10,584 nucleotides of DNA from Deltaproteobacteria bacterium. GTDB taxonomy: Bacteria; Desulfobacterota; Desulfobacteria; Desulfobacterales; C00003060. The notes below the pieces were generated by a model, which had not been told where the DNA came from, did no database searches, and worked only from the letters and a program-made list of their open reading frames with translations. The position numbers and the translations under genes were made by a program. Where the stretch lies: positions 1 through 10,584 of the forward strand of contig JAFDFO010000065.1 of NCBI GenBank assembly GCA_019309815.1. The letters are read 5' to 3'. Within the stretch, counting starts at the first letter, position 1. Every line of letters begins with the position of its first letter. Shown in pieces: positions 1-6,674 of the stretch.

Positions 1-408
1 GCCGAGGGCGTCAAGCAGCACCCCCGTAACGTCAGTTGTAGTGACGATGCCTACCAGCTTTTTCTTATCCATGACGGGGAGGGCCCCAATCCTGTTCTCT
101 TGCATGATGAGGCCCGCCCGCTCGATGGTAGTGCCGGGTGTAACAGAAACGATCTTGGTAACCATCATTGTTTCCACGTCGAGTTGTTTGAGCAGATAAT
201 TCAACTCGTGGGCGCTAAGGGTGGTGGCCGGAGACGCCCAGGTCTGTTTGAGGTCCCTGTCCGAAACTATCCCAACGAGATTCCCTTCTTTGTCAACCAC
301 CAGGAGGTGTTCGATGCCTTTCTCGGCAATAATATCCCTGGCTTTTACGAGAGAAGTATCAGGAGCTATGGTGACCAAGTCTTTGTGCATGATCAGACCG
401 ACATGCAT
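1..408 (-). CDS. AcuB-like double CBS-domain protein (C-terminal part outside window)
   Basis: The minus-strand frame is open from an ATG at 408 to the window edge (136 codons, no stop). It encodes two CBS repeats. The first covers about residues 1-60 (HKDLVTIAPDTSLVKA, then LLVVDKEGNLVGIVSDRDL). The second covers about residues 76-136 (MMVTKIVSVTPGTTIERA, then IGALPVMDKKKLVGIVTTTDV). The linker contains SAHELNYLLKQL, typical of AcuB-type proteins. CBS pairs usually bind adenosyl nucleotides and act as energy or ligand sensors. AcuB-family proteins often carry a further C-terminal ACT-like domain, which would lie outside the window. The start is supported by AGGT at 418-415, six bases upstream of the ATG. 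A stronger AAGGAGGT at 434-427 is too far away (18 bases). The partner and regulated process cannot be told from the sequence. Confidence 0.85.
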   Translation of the reverse strand, partial: MHVGLIMHKDLVTIAPDTSLVKARDIIAEKGIEHLLVVDKEGNLVGIVSDRDLKQTWASPATTLSAHELNYLLKQLDVETMMVTKIVSVTPGTTIERAGLIMQENRIGALPVMDKKKLVGIVTTTDVTGVLLDALG

Positions 409-430
409 AGCGCTACCTATAGCGCTACCT
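407..430. repeat. Perfect 12-bp tandem duplication over the ribosome binding site and start of the CBS gene
   Basis: ATAGCGCTACCT occurs twice in direct succession, at 407-418 and 419-430. On the minus strand each copy supplies an AGGT. The proximal copy supplies the first two bases of the start codon at 408. Each unit contains the palindrome AGCGCT. The duplication has separated a strong AAGGAGGT from the ATG and replaced it with a weaker, well-spaced AGGT. Confidence 0.85.
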
Positions 431-583
431 CCTTATTCTGTCAGACACTGTTTTGCGACGCTGCCTGCGTACTGTTCGTACTGCTTGGCTGCTACACCGA
501 AAATTAAGGGATGTCTGCTGCTCTGTCAAGCAAATATGACTGCAACATCCTCTGGCTGACAGTGGACTCAAAGGGTCTCCTGC

Positions 584-1250
584 CTATTTGTCTATTTCCA
601 CAATCTTTCTATCCAACGTTGTGCCGTCTTCGAGGATGTACGTTTTCGTGAGGACTTTCAAGCGGCCTTCCGCAAAGAGTTGGATGCAATGGGTGTATAG
701 CTCCCATTCAAGTTTGATGCCTTCTTTCTTGATCGCGTCAATCGTATCATTCGGGGAGATTTCAAAAGCCTTCTGTCCGATAATGGGTCCTGTGTCTTCC
801 CCATAGTCAACAAAGTGAACCGTGCATCCAGCCACTTTGGAGCCGTAGCGATATGTGTCCCCATAGCCGTCCACACCCGGAAAAGATGGAAGCAGGGCCG
901 GATGGATGTTCATGATCCTGGGTTGCGAGGGATCCGTGTTGACGTGGTCAATGAAATAGGGACTCAGGGGTAAGGCCCTGCTTGGACAATGCGCTTTCCA
1001 GGTCAAAGTCCTCAGGAACGAGCTTTTTCAGCGGCTTCCCTCGCAGCCCGCTAAGGATACTCTTGTAATCTACAACGAACGTGGGAATGCCGTGCTTCTC
1101 AGCCCTTCTTAGGCCGTGAGCTTTCGGGTTGTCCGAACCCACAAAGCCCACTTTTGCATCTATGCGGTTCGTCTCCGACGCATCGATGATGGACTGAAGG
1201 TTTGTACCGCCCCCTGAGATGAGGAAGCCCACGTGAATTTTATCAGTCAT
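584..1250 (-). pseudogene. purN: Phosphoribosylglycinamide formyltransferase, internal deletion and frameshift
   Basis: PurN transfers a formyl group from 10-formyltetrahydrofolate to GAR in purine synthesis. The N-terminal part reads from the ATG at 1250: HVGFLISGGGTNLQSIIDA, then GLRRAEKHGIPTFVVDYKSIL, ending at a stop at 948. The C-terminal part lies in another frame (about 985 to 584): LSPYFIDHVN, then RIMNIHPALLPSFPG with the catalytic Asn and His, then CTVHFVDYGEDTGPIIGQ with the catalytic Asp region. Two things are missing between the halves. One is the shared frame, with the switch somewhere near 965-990. The other is a segment of roughly 25-50 residues that should include the AGFMR-type motif before LSPYF. 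A single-base error would explain the first but not the second. The gene therefore looks genuinely broken or mis-assembled; another GAR transformylase is expected elsewhere if the cell makes purines. No clear ribosome binding site precedes 1250. Confidence 0.8.
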
Positions 1251-1328
1251 GAATCATTGACTACCAATACACTCGGACACTGTCAACAGGAGACCTTTGA
1301 AAATCGTTGCTAACGGCTAATGGTTTTC

Positions 1329-1500
1329 CGTTTGCCCCTGGCCCCTTGCCCCCTGTCCTGAGCGAAGTCGAAGGGCCTGTCCTGCCTGTCCGACGGAGTC
1401 TTGACGTAGGCGGAAGCGAAGTCGAAGGGCCTGTCCTGAGCTCGCCGAAGGGCTCACCCCATGTCTTACGTTTGCCTCTGGCCTCGCGCCCCTTGCCTAA
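1329..1500. repeat. Intergenic repeat block with GAAGTCGAAGGGCCTGTCCTG units
   Basis: A 24-bp unit starting AGCGAAGTCGAAGGGCC and ending TGTCCTG occurs at 1361-1384 and again at 1415-1438. A diverged third unit follows (CTGTCCTGAGCTCGCCGAAGGG, 1431-1452). The block is flanked by an imperfect direct repeat: CCGTTTGCCCCTGGCC near 1328 and ACGTTTGCCTCTGGCC near 1469. When translated, the repeat gives SEVEGPVL twice, which makes a false ORF. Such TCGAAGGG-containing units are familiar as dispersed intergenic repeats in many bacterial genomes (family knowledge, not checked here). The spacer 1251-1557 holds no other gene I can support. Confidence 0.75.
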
Positions 1501-1521
1501 AGCCTCATATTTATTTTTGCC

Positions 1522-1550
1522 TTGACTTTGAACCCGTTAAAATCTATAGG
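1522..1550 (+). promoter_or_regulatory. Candidate sigma70-type promoter just ahead of the WYL regulator
   Basis: TTGACT at 1522-1527 matches five of six bases of the -35 consensus. After a 17-base spacer, TATAGG at 1545-1550 matches four of six of the -10 consensus. The predicted start of transcription falls at about 1556-1558, on or beside the ATG at 1558. This would give a leaderless or nearly leaderless mRNA. Confidence 0.45.
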
Positions 1551-1557
1551 TTTTTCT

Positions 1558-2214
1558 ATGCAAAGTCACCGACTTGCACGCCTTCTGCGGATCATTGTAG
1601 AGGTTAGAGAACAACCTGACCGACACCCCGATCAAATCGCCAAAGATCTTGGCATATCTACCAGGCAATTCTACTACGATCGAAATCAGCTTTCACAAAT
1701 GGGGTTTGGGTTCTCGCGCAGAAGAGGCCGCTTCGCGGTTTTGAGCGATCCGGTGGTCACCATCGGAAAGCTTCCGTTTAGTGAGCTATTGGCCCTTGTC
1801 TTAGCTACGCGCCATCTGTTTGCAACCAAGAGTTTTTCCGTCGTGCGACGTGCGCTCAAAGGGCTCTACAACATTATTGATCACTTGCCCGAGCCCCAGA
1901 AAAGCCTTCTGACCTCTATCATCCAGGACGTCATCATCAAAGACGGATTCGGCTGCCAGCCTGATATCTTCGAAGACGCCCTGCGTGCAGTTGATGAGAG
2001 AAGGCGCATTCTTGTGCACTTTAGGAATTCCGCGTCCGGGAGCCCAACCGCACTCGACCCTTTTGCACTCTGTTTCAGAAAGTCCAAGCTCTATATGGAC
2101 GCCTATGCCATTGCCAGAAAGAAACGCAAACGGTATGGAATGGGCACCATAGATAAAATCGTCTTTACACCATTTTTCAGGCCGGAGTACTCAGGGGAAG
2201 AAGGCAAGTTCTAA
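1558..2214 (+). CDS. HTH/WYL-domain transcriptional regulator, short form
   Basis: This 218-residue protein begins MQSHRLARLLRIIVEV and has a DeoR-type winged helix in about residues 1-60 (PDQIAKDLGISTRQFYYDRNQL is the recognition region). A middle helical section and a WYL-like domain follow, the latter from about residue 150 (RRILVHFRNSASGSPTALDPFALCFRKSKLYMDAYAIARKKRKRYGMGTIDKI). WYL proteins usually regulate transcription in response to a nucleic-acid or nucleotide ligand. Most are around 300 residues or longer with a C-terminal WCX extension. This one stops soon after IVFTPFFRPEYSGEEGKF, so the C-terminal part is short or lost, and the sequence beyond 2215 does not look like a continuation. 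I chose ATG 1558 over the in-frame TTG at 1522 because the TTG lies inside the -35 box. An AGG at 1548-1550 could also serve as a weak ribosome binding site. The target is unknown; the downstream acyl-CoA cluster is a possibility by position only. Confidence 0.75.
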   Translation: MQSHRLARLLRIIVEVREQPDRHPDQIAKDLGISTRQFYYDRNQLSQMGFGFSRRRGRFAVLSDPVVTIGKLPFSELLALVLATRHLFATKSFSVVRRALKGLYNIIDHLPEPQKSLLTSIIQDVIIKDGFGCQPDIFEDALRAVDERRRILVHFRNSASGSPTALDPFALCFRKSKLYMDAYAIARKKRKRYGMGTIDKIVFTPFFRPEYSGEEGKF

Positions 2215-2461
2215 TTACTACAATACGGTACCTTGTGCCTCGGAGTACAGGCTTCCTTAGCTGCGATTTCCTACCATCCTCATACCAGGCTGTAAGTGGT
2301 AGGGGCCTGTGCAAACGCTCTTCTCCCTATTGTTCGCTGCTTGCTGCTTACTTGGCTATACAGGCCTGAATAGGGCTATGTTCGATCTGAAATGAAGGTT
2401 TGGTTAACATGGCGGGGAGACAGTGACTCGCCCCGGGACGGAAGGAGAAAAGGAGGAGTCG

Positions 2462-3640
2462 ATGAGAGAAGTTGTCATTGTCAGCGCTGCCAGAACACCT
2501 ATCGGGGCATTTCAAGGCGCCCTGTCCAGGATCCCTGCCACCGACCTTGGAGCCTATGCCATTGCTGAAGCCATAAAACGGGCGGGCATTTCCTCGGATG
2601 ACATAGACGAAGTGATCATGGGAAACGTTCTTCCCTGTGGGCTGGGTCAGAATCCTGCCAGACAAGCGCTCATTAAAGGGGGGCTCTCCCATGATGTGGG
2701 GGCGGTGACCATCAACAAGGTCTGTGGTTCGGGGCTGAAGGCAGTCATGATGGCTACCCAGGCCATTATGGTGAATGATGCAGACGTGATAGTGGCAGGC
2801 GGCATGGAGAGCATGAACCTGGCTCCCTATTTTCTCGAAAAGGCCCGGACCGGTTACCGCATGGGACATGACAAGTTGTTAGACAGCATGATGCACGACG
2901 GACTGTGGTGCCACATAAACGACTTTCATATGGGGATGAGTGCAGAGCTTTGTGCGGAGAAGTATGATGTTACAAGGAAAGACCAAGACGAGTTTGCGCT
3001 GAACTCATACAATAAGGCCCTGAAGGCCCAGGCTGATAAAGGCTTTAACAGAGAGATATTCCCGGTGGAAATCCCGCAGCGAAAAGGGTCTCCCGTCTTG
3101 TGTGACAGTGACGAGGTTGTCCGGGAGACTTCCATGGAAGCGCTCACCAGGCTTCGGCCCGCCTTCAAAAAGGACGGGACCGTTACAGCCGGAAATGCCT
3201 CCAAAATCAGCGACGGCGCTGCAGCCGTGGTCCTGATGGCCAGGGAGAAAGCCGAGGCCTTAGGCTTGAAGCCAATGGTTCGGGTCGGTGCACAGTGTTC
3301 CGTTGGTATCGACCCGAAATATGTTTTGGTCGCGCCGATCGATGGGATTCCCAAGGTGCTGGACAAGGCAGGCCTTACAGCTGACGATATTGATATCTTT
3401 GAAATCAATGAAGCTTTCTCCTCTTCCTCTGTTGCCATTATCAAGACGCTTGGGCTCGATCCTGGAAAGGTGAATCTCCGAGGGGGTGCCGTGGCCATGG
3501 GGCACCCGATTGGTGCAAGCGGGGCCAGGATTCTGGTTACCCTTGTCCATCTGATGGAGGACAAGGGGGCAAAGCGCGGACTTGCCACCTTGTGTCTAGG
3601 GGGTGGTGAGGCGGTGTGTTTGATTCTGGAGAGAGACTAA
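2462..3640 (+). CDS. Acetyl-CoA acetyltransferase (thiolase II type)
   Basis: This enzyme condenses two acetyl-CoA to acetoacetyl-CoA, or cleaves acetoacetyl-CoA thiolytically. It is cytosolic and normally tetrameric. The protein has 392 residues, the usual size for the family. The catalytic residues are all present at the standard positions: nucleophile Cys88 in NKVCGSGLKA, His348 in GHPIGASG, and the second Cys378 in CLGGGEA. The NEAF motif is also there (EINEAFSSSS). ATG 2462 is preceded by a strong AGGAGGAG at 2451-2458. It is the first gene of a same-strand series with a hydratase and an acyl-CoA dehydrogenase, which supports a C4 acyl-CoA beta-oxidation role. In a degrader the cleavage direction is expected, which is inference. 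The exact chain-length preference cannot be read from the sequence. Confidence 0.93.
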   Translation: MREVVIVSAARTPIGAFQGALSRIPATDLGAYAIAEAIKRAGISSDDIDEVIMGNVLPCGLGQNPARQALIKGGLSHDVGAVTINKVCGSGLKAVMMATQAIMVNDADVIVAGGMESMNLAPYFLEKARTGYRMGHDKLLDSMMHDGLWCHINDFHMGMSAELCAEKYDVTRKDQDEFALNSYNKALKAQADKGFNREIFPVEIPQRKGSPVLCDSDEVVRETSMEALTRLRPAFKKDGTVTAGNASKISDGAAAVVLMAREKAEALGLKPMVRVGAQCSVGIDPKYVLVAPIDGIPKVLDKAGLTADDIDIFEINEAFSSSSVAIIKTLGLDPGKVNLRGGAVAMGHPIGASGARILVTLVHLMEDKGAKRGLATLCLGGGEAVCLILERD

Positions 3641-3687
3641 CCAAGGATAGGGGCCCGGCAACAACTGGAATCGTAGAGCGGAAAAAC

Positions 3688-3860
3688 ACTGGAGTACTGG
3701 AGTGATGGAATAACTGAATACTGGAATGATGGAATAATGGAACACTGGAATGATGGAGTACTGGAGTGATGGAGTAATGGATTCAAAAGAATGTAAGATT
3801 CATTGTCTGGCCTGCTTTTTCCATCACTCCATCACTCCAATACTCCATCACTCCAATACC
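3688..3860. repeat. Degenerate TGGAGTGATGGAGTA array with inverted partner array
   Basis: From about 3688 to 3780 the plus strand is a degenerate array of TGGAGTACTGGAGTGATGGAATAA-like units with a 7-8-base sub-period. From 3820 to 3860 the complement appears (CCATCACTCCATCACTCC, then AATACTCCATCACTCC). The best arm pair is perfect over 15 bases: TGGAGTGATGGAGTA at 3762-3776 against TACTCCATCACTCCA at 3841-3855, with 64 bases between. The fold would sit just before the ribosome binding site of the hydratase gene (GGAGGT, 3870-3875). No coding potential is apparent in 3641-3880. Confidence 0.85.
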
Positions 3861-3880
3861 TTAGACTCTGGAGGTACTTA

Positions 3881-4666
3881 ATGTCTTATAAGACGATAAA
3901 ACTCGACGTGTCTGACGCCATTGCAACCCTTACCTTCAACCGGCCCAAGGTGTTGAATGCTATCAATCCGGAGATGATCGAGGAATTTCGTGCAGCCCTG
4001 GCCGAAATCCTGCAAACGCCGGAGGTGAAGGTTCTTGTGTTGACCGGGGCTGGCAAGGCATTCGTGGCAGGGGCTGATATCCGGATACTCCAGGCGTTGG
4101 ATCCACTTGGGGCAAAGCGGTTTGCTCAGGTAGGTCAGTCCACTCTCTTTGCATTGGAGGACATGGATATTCCTGTGATTGCCTGTGTGAACGGCTTTGC
4201 CCTCGGCGGCGGGTGTGAAATAGCCATGGCCTGTGATTTCATATGTGCTTCAGAGTCGGCTAGCTTTGGACAGCCAGAGATCAACCTGGGGCTGATTCCG
4301 GGTTTTGGTGGAACCCAGCGCCTGGCGCGCCTTGTTGGAAAGGGACGTGCAAAAGAACTCTGTATGACAGGCCGCATCATAACAGCCCAGGAGGCCTTTT
4401 CCATGGGACTGGTTACCAGAATCTTTCCTGCGAAAACCCTGATAGAGGAAACCTCAAAGATTGCCAAGACAATAGCCGAAAAGGGAAGGGTTTCCCTTAG
4501 AGCAGCAAAGCACGTGATCGACGACGGTTTTGACGTGGATTTGAAGGCGGCTTGTGCCCTGGAGGCGGATGCCTTCTCGCTCTGTTTTGCCAGCCCTGAT
4601 CAACAAGAAGGCACCGCGGCATTTCTGGAAAAGCGGCCGCCGAAGTTTACGGGAGAACTGGTATAG
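3881..4666 (+). CDS. Enoyl-CoA hydratase (crotonase family)
   Basis: Crotonases add water across the double bond of 2-enoyl-CoA; here crotonyl-CoA to 3-hydroxybutyryl-CoA is the likely step. The protein has 261 residues, the standard length. The oxyanion-hole regions are visible as AFVAGADI (60-67) and NGFALGGGCE (104-113). Both catalytic glutamates of true hydratases are present: Glu113 in GGGCEIAMACD and Glu133 in FGQPEINLGLIPGFGG. This favours hydratase over isomerase or other crotonase activities. ATG 3881 follows GGAGGT at 3870-3875 with five bases between. An upstream start at 3803 would read through the inverted repeat array and is rejected. It lies 240 bases after the thiolase and 203 before the acyl-CoA dehydrogenase, all on one strand. 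Substrate preference is inferred from these neighbours. Confidence 0.92.
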   Translation: MSYKTIKLDVSDAIATLTFNRPKVLNAINPEMIEEFRAALAEILQTPEVKVLVLTGAGKAFVAGADIRILQALDPLGAKRFAQVGQSTLFALEDMDIPVIACVNGFALGGGCEIAMACDFICASESASFGQPEINLGLIPGFGGTQRLARLVGKGRAKELCMTGRIITAQEAFSMGLVTRIFPAKTLIEETSKIAKTIAEKGRVSLRAAKHVIDDGFDVDLKAACALEADAFSLCFASPDQQEGTAAFLEKRPPKFTGELV

Positions 4667-4730
4667 TCTGCGAACCCCGCTCTCAAGGGAATATCGGAGG
4701 CCCACGCTTAATAGAGGTTGCATGTTGCGT

Positions 4731-4790
4731 GTTACGGGTTGCGAGTTGTAAGCTGAGGCAAACGTTAACCCGTAACTCGTAACCCGCAAC
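4731..4790. repeat. Imperfect inverted repeat of GTTACGGGTTGCGAG type
   Basis: The left arm is GTTACGGGTTGCGAGTTG at 4731-4748 and the right arm is TAACTCGTAACCCGCAAC at 4773-4790, with 24 bases between. Seventeen of 18 positions can pair in RNA, two of them as G-U; one A-C mismatch remains. The wider tract 4719-4797 is built of degenerate seven-to-eight-base units (GTAACTC, GTAACCC, GCAACTC, GTGACC). It lies in the 203-base spacer between the hydratase and the acyl-CoA dehydrogenase. No T-run follows the right arm, so it is not a classical terminator. Confidence 0.7.
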
Positions 4791-4869
4791 TCGTGACCGA
4801 TTGTTTCCGCTACATTGTGACCAATACGCGGGAACCTAATAAACTCCAAAAGCTTTTCCAGGAGCAACC

Positions 4870-6015
4870 ATGAATTTCTCACTCACTGAAGAGCAGAAGA
4901 TGATCCAGGACATGTGCCGGCGCTTTGCGGAGAATGAGGTCAGGCCGGTCGCAGCCCGACTTGACGAAACCCATGAACACCCTGCGGACCTGTGTCAGAA
5001 GATGGGCGAACTGGGCCTGATGGGTGTTGCCATTCCTGAAGAATACGGTGGGGCCGGCATGGACTACGTGTCGTATATGGTAGCCATGATTGAAATCTCA
5101 AAGGCGTGTGCTTCGACCGGCGTAATCATGTCCGTAAACAACTCCCTGTACTGCTTTCCTATCCACACCTTTGGGGACCATGAACAGAAGGCCAAATATC
5201 TGACCCCGGTGGCAAGCGGCAAGGCAATAGGGTGTTACGCCCTGACCGAGGCGGGTGCCGGCTCAGACCCGGCTTCCATGCGGACGACCGCTGAACTGGA
5301 CGGGGACAGCTGGATTATAAACGGAGAGAAAAAATTCATCACGAGCGGTAACGTGGCTGATTACTGCGTTGTGGCAGCGGTCACAGACAAAGAGAAGGGT
5401 TACAAGGGGATAAGCAGCTTTGTCGCGGACCTGAATGACACGCCCGGTTTTTCCGTCGGCCGCGTTGAGGACAAGCTGGGGATTAAGGCGTCCGGCACAG
5501 CAGAGATGGTCTTCAAAGATGCCCGCATTCCCAAAGACAACCTCCTGGGAGACGAAGGGGCGGGCCTCAGACAGATGTTGACAACGCTGGATGCAGGTCG
5601 TCTTGGCATTGGGGCACAGGCAGTGGGCATCGGTCGCGCAGTACTGGAAGAGGCTCTGGAATACTCCAAGGTACGTGAACAGTTTGGAAAGCCGATCTCC
5701 GCATTCCAGGCAATTCAGTGGAAGTTGGCAGACATGGCCACTGAACTCGATGCAGCAGAACTCCTTCTGTTGAGAGCCGCATGGCTGCAGGACAATGGCA
5801 AACCCTTTGAGAAGGAATCTGCCATGGCCAAGATGTATGCTTCTGACATTACCATGCGAGCAGCAGTGGAGGGTATTCAAGTCCTGGGTGGATATGGCTA
5901 CTGCAAAGATTTTCCCATGGAGCGCCACATGCGGGACGCCAAAATCTGTCAGATTTATGAAGGCACCAATGAGATCATGAGACTGGTCATCGCCCGCAAT
6001 CTCTTGAAGGGGTAG
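4870..6015 (+). CDS. Short-chain (butyryl-type) acyl-CoA dehydrogenase
   Basis: This is an FAD enzyme that forms the 2,3-double bond of short acyl-CoA and passes electrons to ETF. The protein has 381 residues, the normal length. The N-terminal helical domain begins MNFSLTEEQKMIQDMCRRFAENEVRP. The flavin and substrate motifs are YALTEAGAGSDPASM (about 128-142) and WIINGEKKFITSG. The C-terminal helical domain includes REQFGKPISAFQAIQW. The catalytic base is Glu364 in IYEGTNEI, the position used by short- and medium-chain enzymes. AGGAG at 4859-4863 is five bases before the ATG. With hydratase and thiolase upstream and an isobutyryl-CoA-mutase-like enzyme downstream, butyryl-CoA is the most likely substrate. 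Isobutyryl-CoA or another short branched acyl-CoA cannot be excluded. No etfAB genes are in the window. Confidence 0.92.
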   Translation: MNFSLTEEQKMIQDMCRRFAENEVRPVAARLDETHEHPADLCQKMGELGLMGVAIPEEYGGAGMDYVSYMVAMIEISKACASTGVIMSVNNSLYCFPIHTFGDHEQKAKYLTPVASGKAIGCYALTEAGAGSDPASMRTTAELDGDSWIINGEKKFITSGNVADYCVVAAVTDKEKGYKGISSFVADLNDTPGFSVGRVEDKLGIKASGTAEMVFKDARIPKDNLLGDEGAGLRQMLTTLDAGRLGIGAQAVGIGRAVLEEALEYSKVREQFGKPISAFQAIQWKLADMATELDAAELLLLRAAWLQDNGKPFEKESAMAKMYASDITMRAAVEGIQVLGGYGYCKDFPMERHMRDAKICQIYEGTNEIMRLVIARNLLKG

Positions 6016-6042
6016 TGTTTGGCGGAAAACAAAAAGCATGAC

Positions 6043-6060
6043 CTCTGCGTTCTCTGCGGT
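6043..6060. repeat. 9-bp tandem pair CTCTGCGTT/CTCTGCGGT
   Basis: Two near-identical nonamers follow one another at 6043-6051 and 6052-6060, in the 70-base spacer between the acyl-CoA dehydrogenase and the adenosyltransferase. It is a small example of the short-period repeats that occupy the other spacers of this cluster. Confidence 0.6.
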
Positions 6061-6085
6061 GAATAAGAAACTGAAGAGGAAGAAG

Positions 6086-6616
6086 ATGGGACTCGATAAG
6101 GGCCTTGTTCAAGTTTACACAGGAGAGGGAAAAGGGAAGACCACGGCCGCCCTTGGCCTGGCCCTGCGCGCTGTAGGCCGCGGCTTAAGGGTGGTGATGA
6201 TTCAGTTCCTAAAGGGGGACCAGGAGACCGGTGAACTGAACATGGCACAGCGTCTTTCCCCGGAACTCGTGATCAAACCAATGGGGCGAGATGGCTTTGT
6301 GGATCCTGGCAACCCGAGCCCTGAGGACATCGGCCTGGCACAGGAAGCCCTCAAGGAGGCACAAAGGATTCTGGATGAGAAGGTGTGCGATTTGCTCATC
6401 CTGGACGAAGTCAACGTGGCGGTTTCCCTGAAGCTGGTCAAAGAAGATGCGGTGCTGAAGCTCATAGATGAGAAGCCTGGCAACGTTGAGTTGATTCTCA
6501 CAGGGAGGGGGGCACCCGCATCATTCATAGAAAAGGCCCATCTTGTAACTAACATGGAATCCACGAAACACTATTTCGACCAGGGCGAAGGCGCCCGAGA
6601 TGGCATTGAATCATAA
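6086..6616 (+). CDS. Cob(I)alamin adenosyltransferase, CobA/BtuR/CobO family
   Basis: This enzyme transfers the adenosyl group of ATP to cob(I)alamin, making adenosylcobalamin, the cofactor of the mutase encoded just downstream. The protein has 176 residues. The family's P-loop is GEGKGKTT (13-20), following VQVYT. A Walker B strand LLILDE (103-108) continues into VNVAV. A conserved C-terminal stretch reads ELILTGRGAPASFIEKAHLVTNMESTKHYFDQGEGARDGIES. I chose ATG 6086 because GAGGAAG lies just upstream and the family starts close before the P-loop; the earlier ATG at 6038 would run through the nonamer repeat. The gene sits 58 bases before the mutase large subunit, which suggests dedicated cofactor supply. 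The PduO-type and EutT-type adenosyltransferases are unrelated in sequence and are excluded by the P-loop. Confidence 0.93.
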   Translation: MGLDKGLVQVYTGEGKGKTTAALGLALRAVGRGLRVVMIQFLKGDQETGELNMAQRLSPELVIKPMGRDGFVDPGNPSPEDIGLAQEALKEAQRILDEKVCDLLILDEVNVAVSLKLVKEDAVLKLIDEKPGNVELILTGRGAPASFIEKAHLVTNMESTKHYFDQGEGARDGIES

Positions 6617-6674
6617 CTCGCAGTCATGGTTGAGAATCACCCTTTACCCTTTGAACAATTAAGAGAGGTATGCA

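Noticed and set aside
100..559. Plus-strand ORFs of 135 and 112 residues
   Set aside because: They are antisense to the clearly homologous CBS protein on the minus strand and show no recognisable motif.
1307..1525. 72-residue plus-strand ORF containing SEVEGPVL twice
   Set aside because: It is a translation of the intergenic TCGAAGGG-type repeat, not a gene.
2348..2869. 173-residue minus-strand ORF
   Set aside because: It overlaps the thiolase gene in antisense; the thiolase has complete catalytic motifs.
3688..3860. CRISPR array
   Set aside because: Units are only 7-15 bases, degenerate and contiguous, without unique spacers, and no cas gene is near.
3803..3880. Upstream start for the enoyl-CoA hydratase
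   Set aside because: The added residues come from the inverted repeat array; ATG 3881 has a well-spaced GGAGGT and gives the normal family N-terminus.
5263..6039. 258-residue minus-strand ORF, the longest antisense frame
   Set aside because: It lies opposite the acyl-CoA dehydrogenase and has no family features; long antisense frames are common opposite GC-rich codons.
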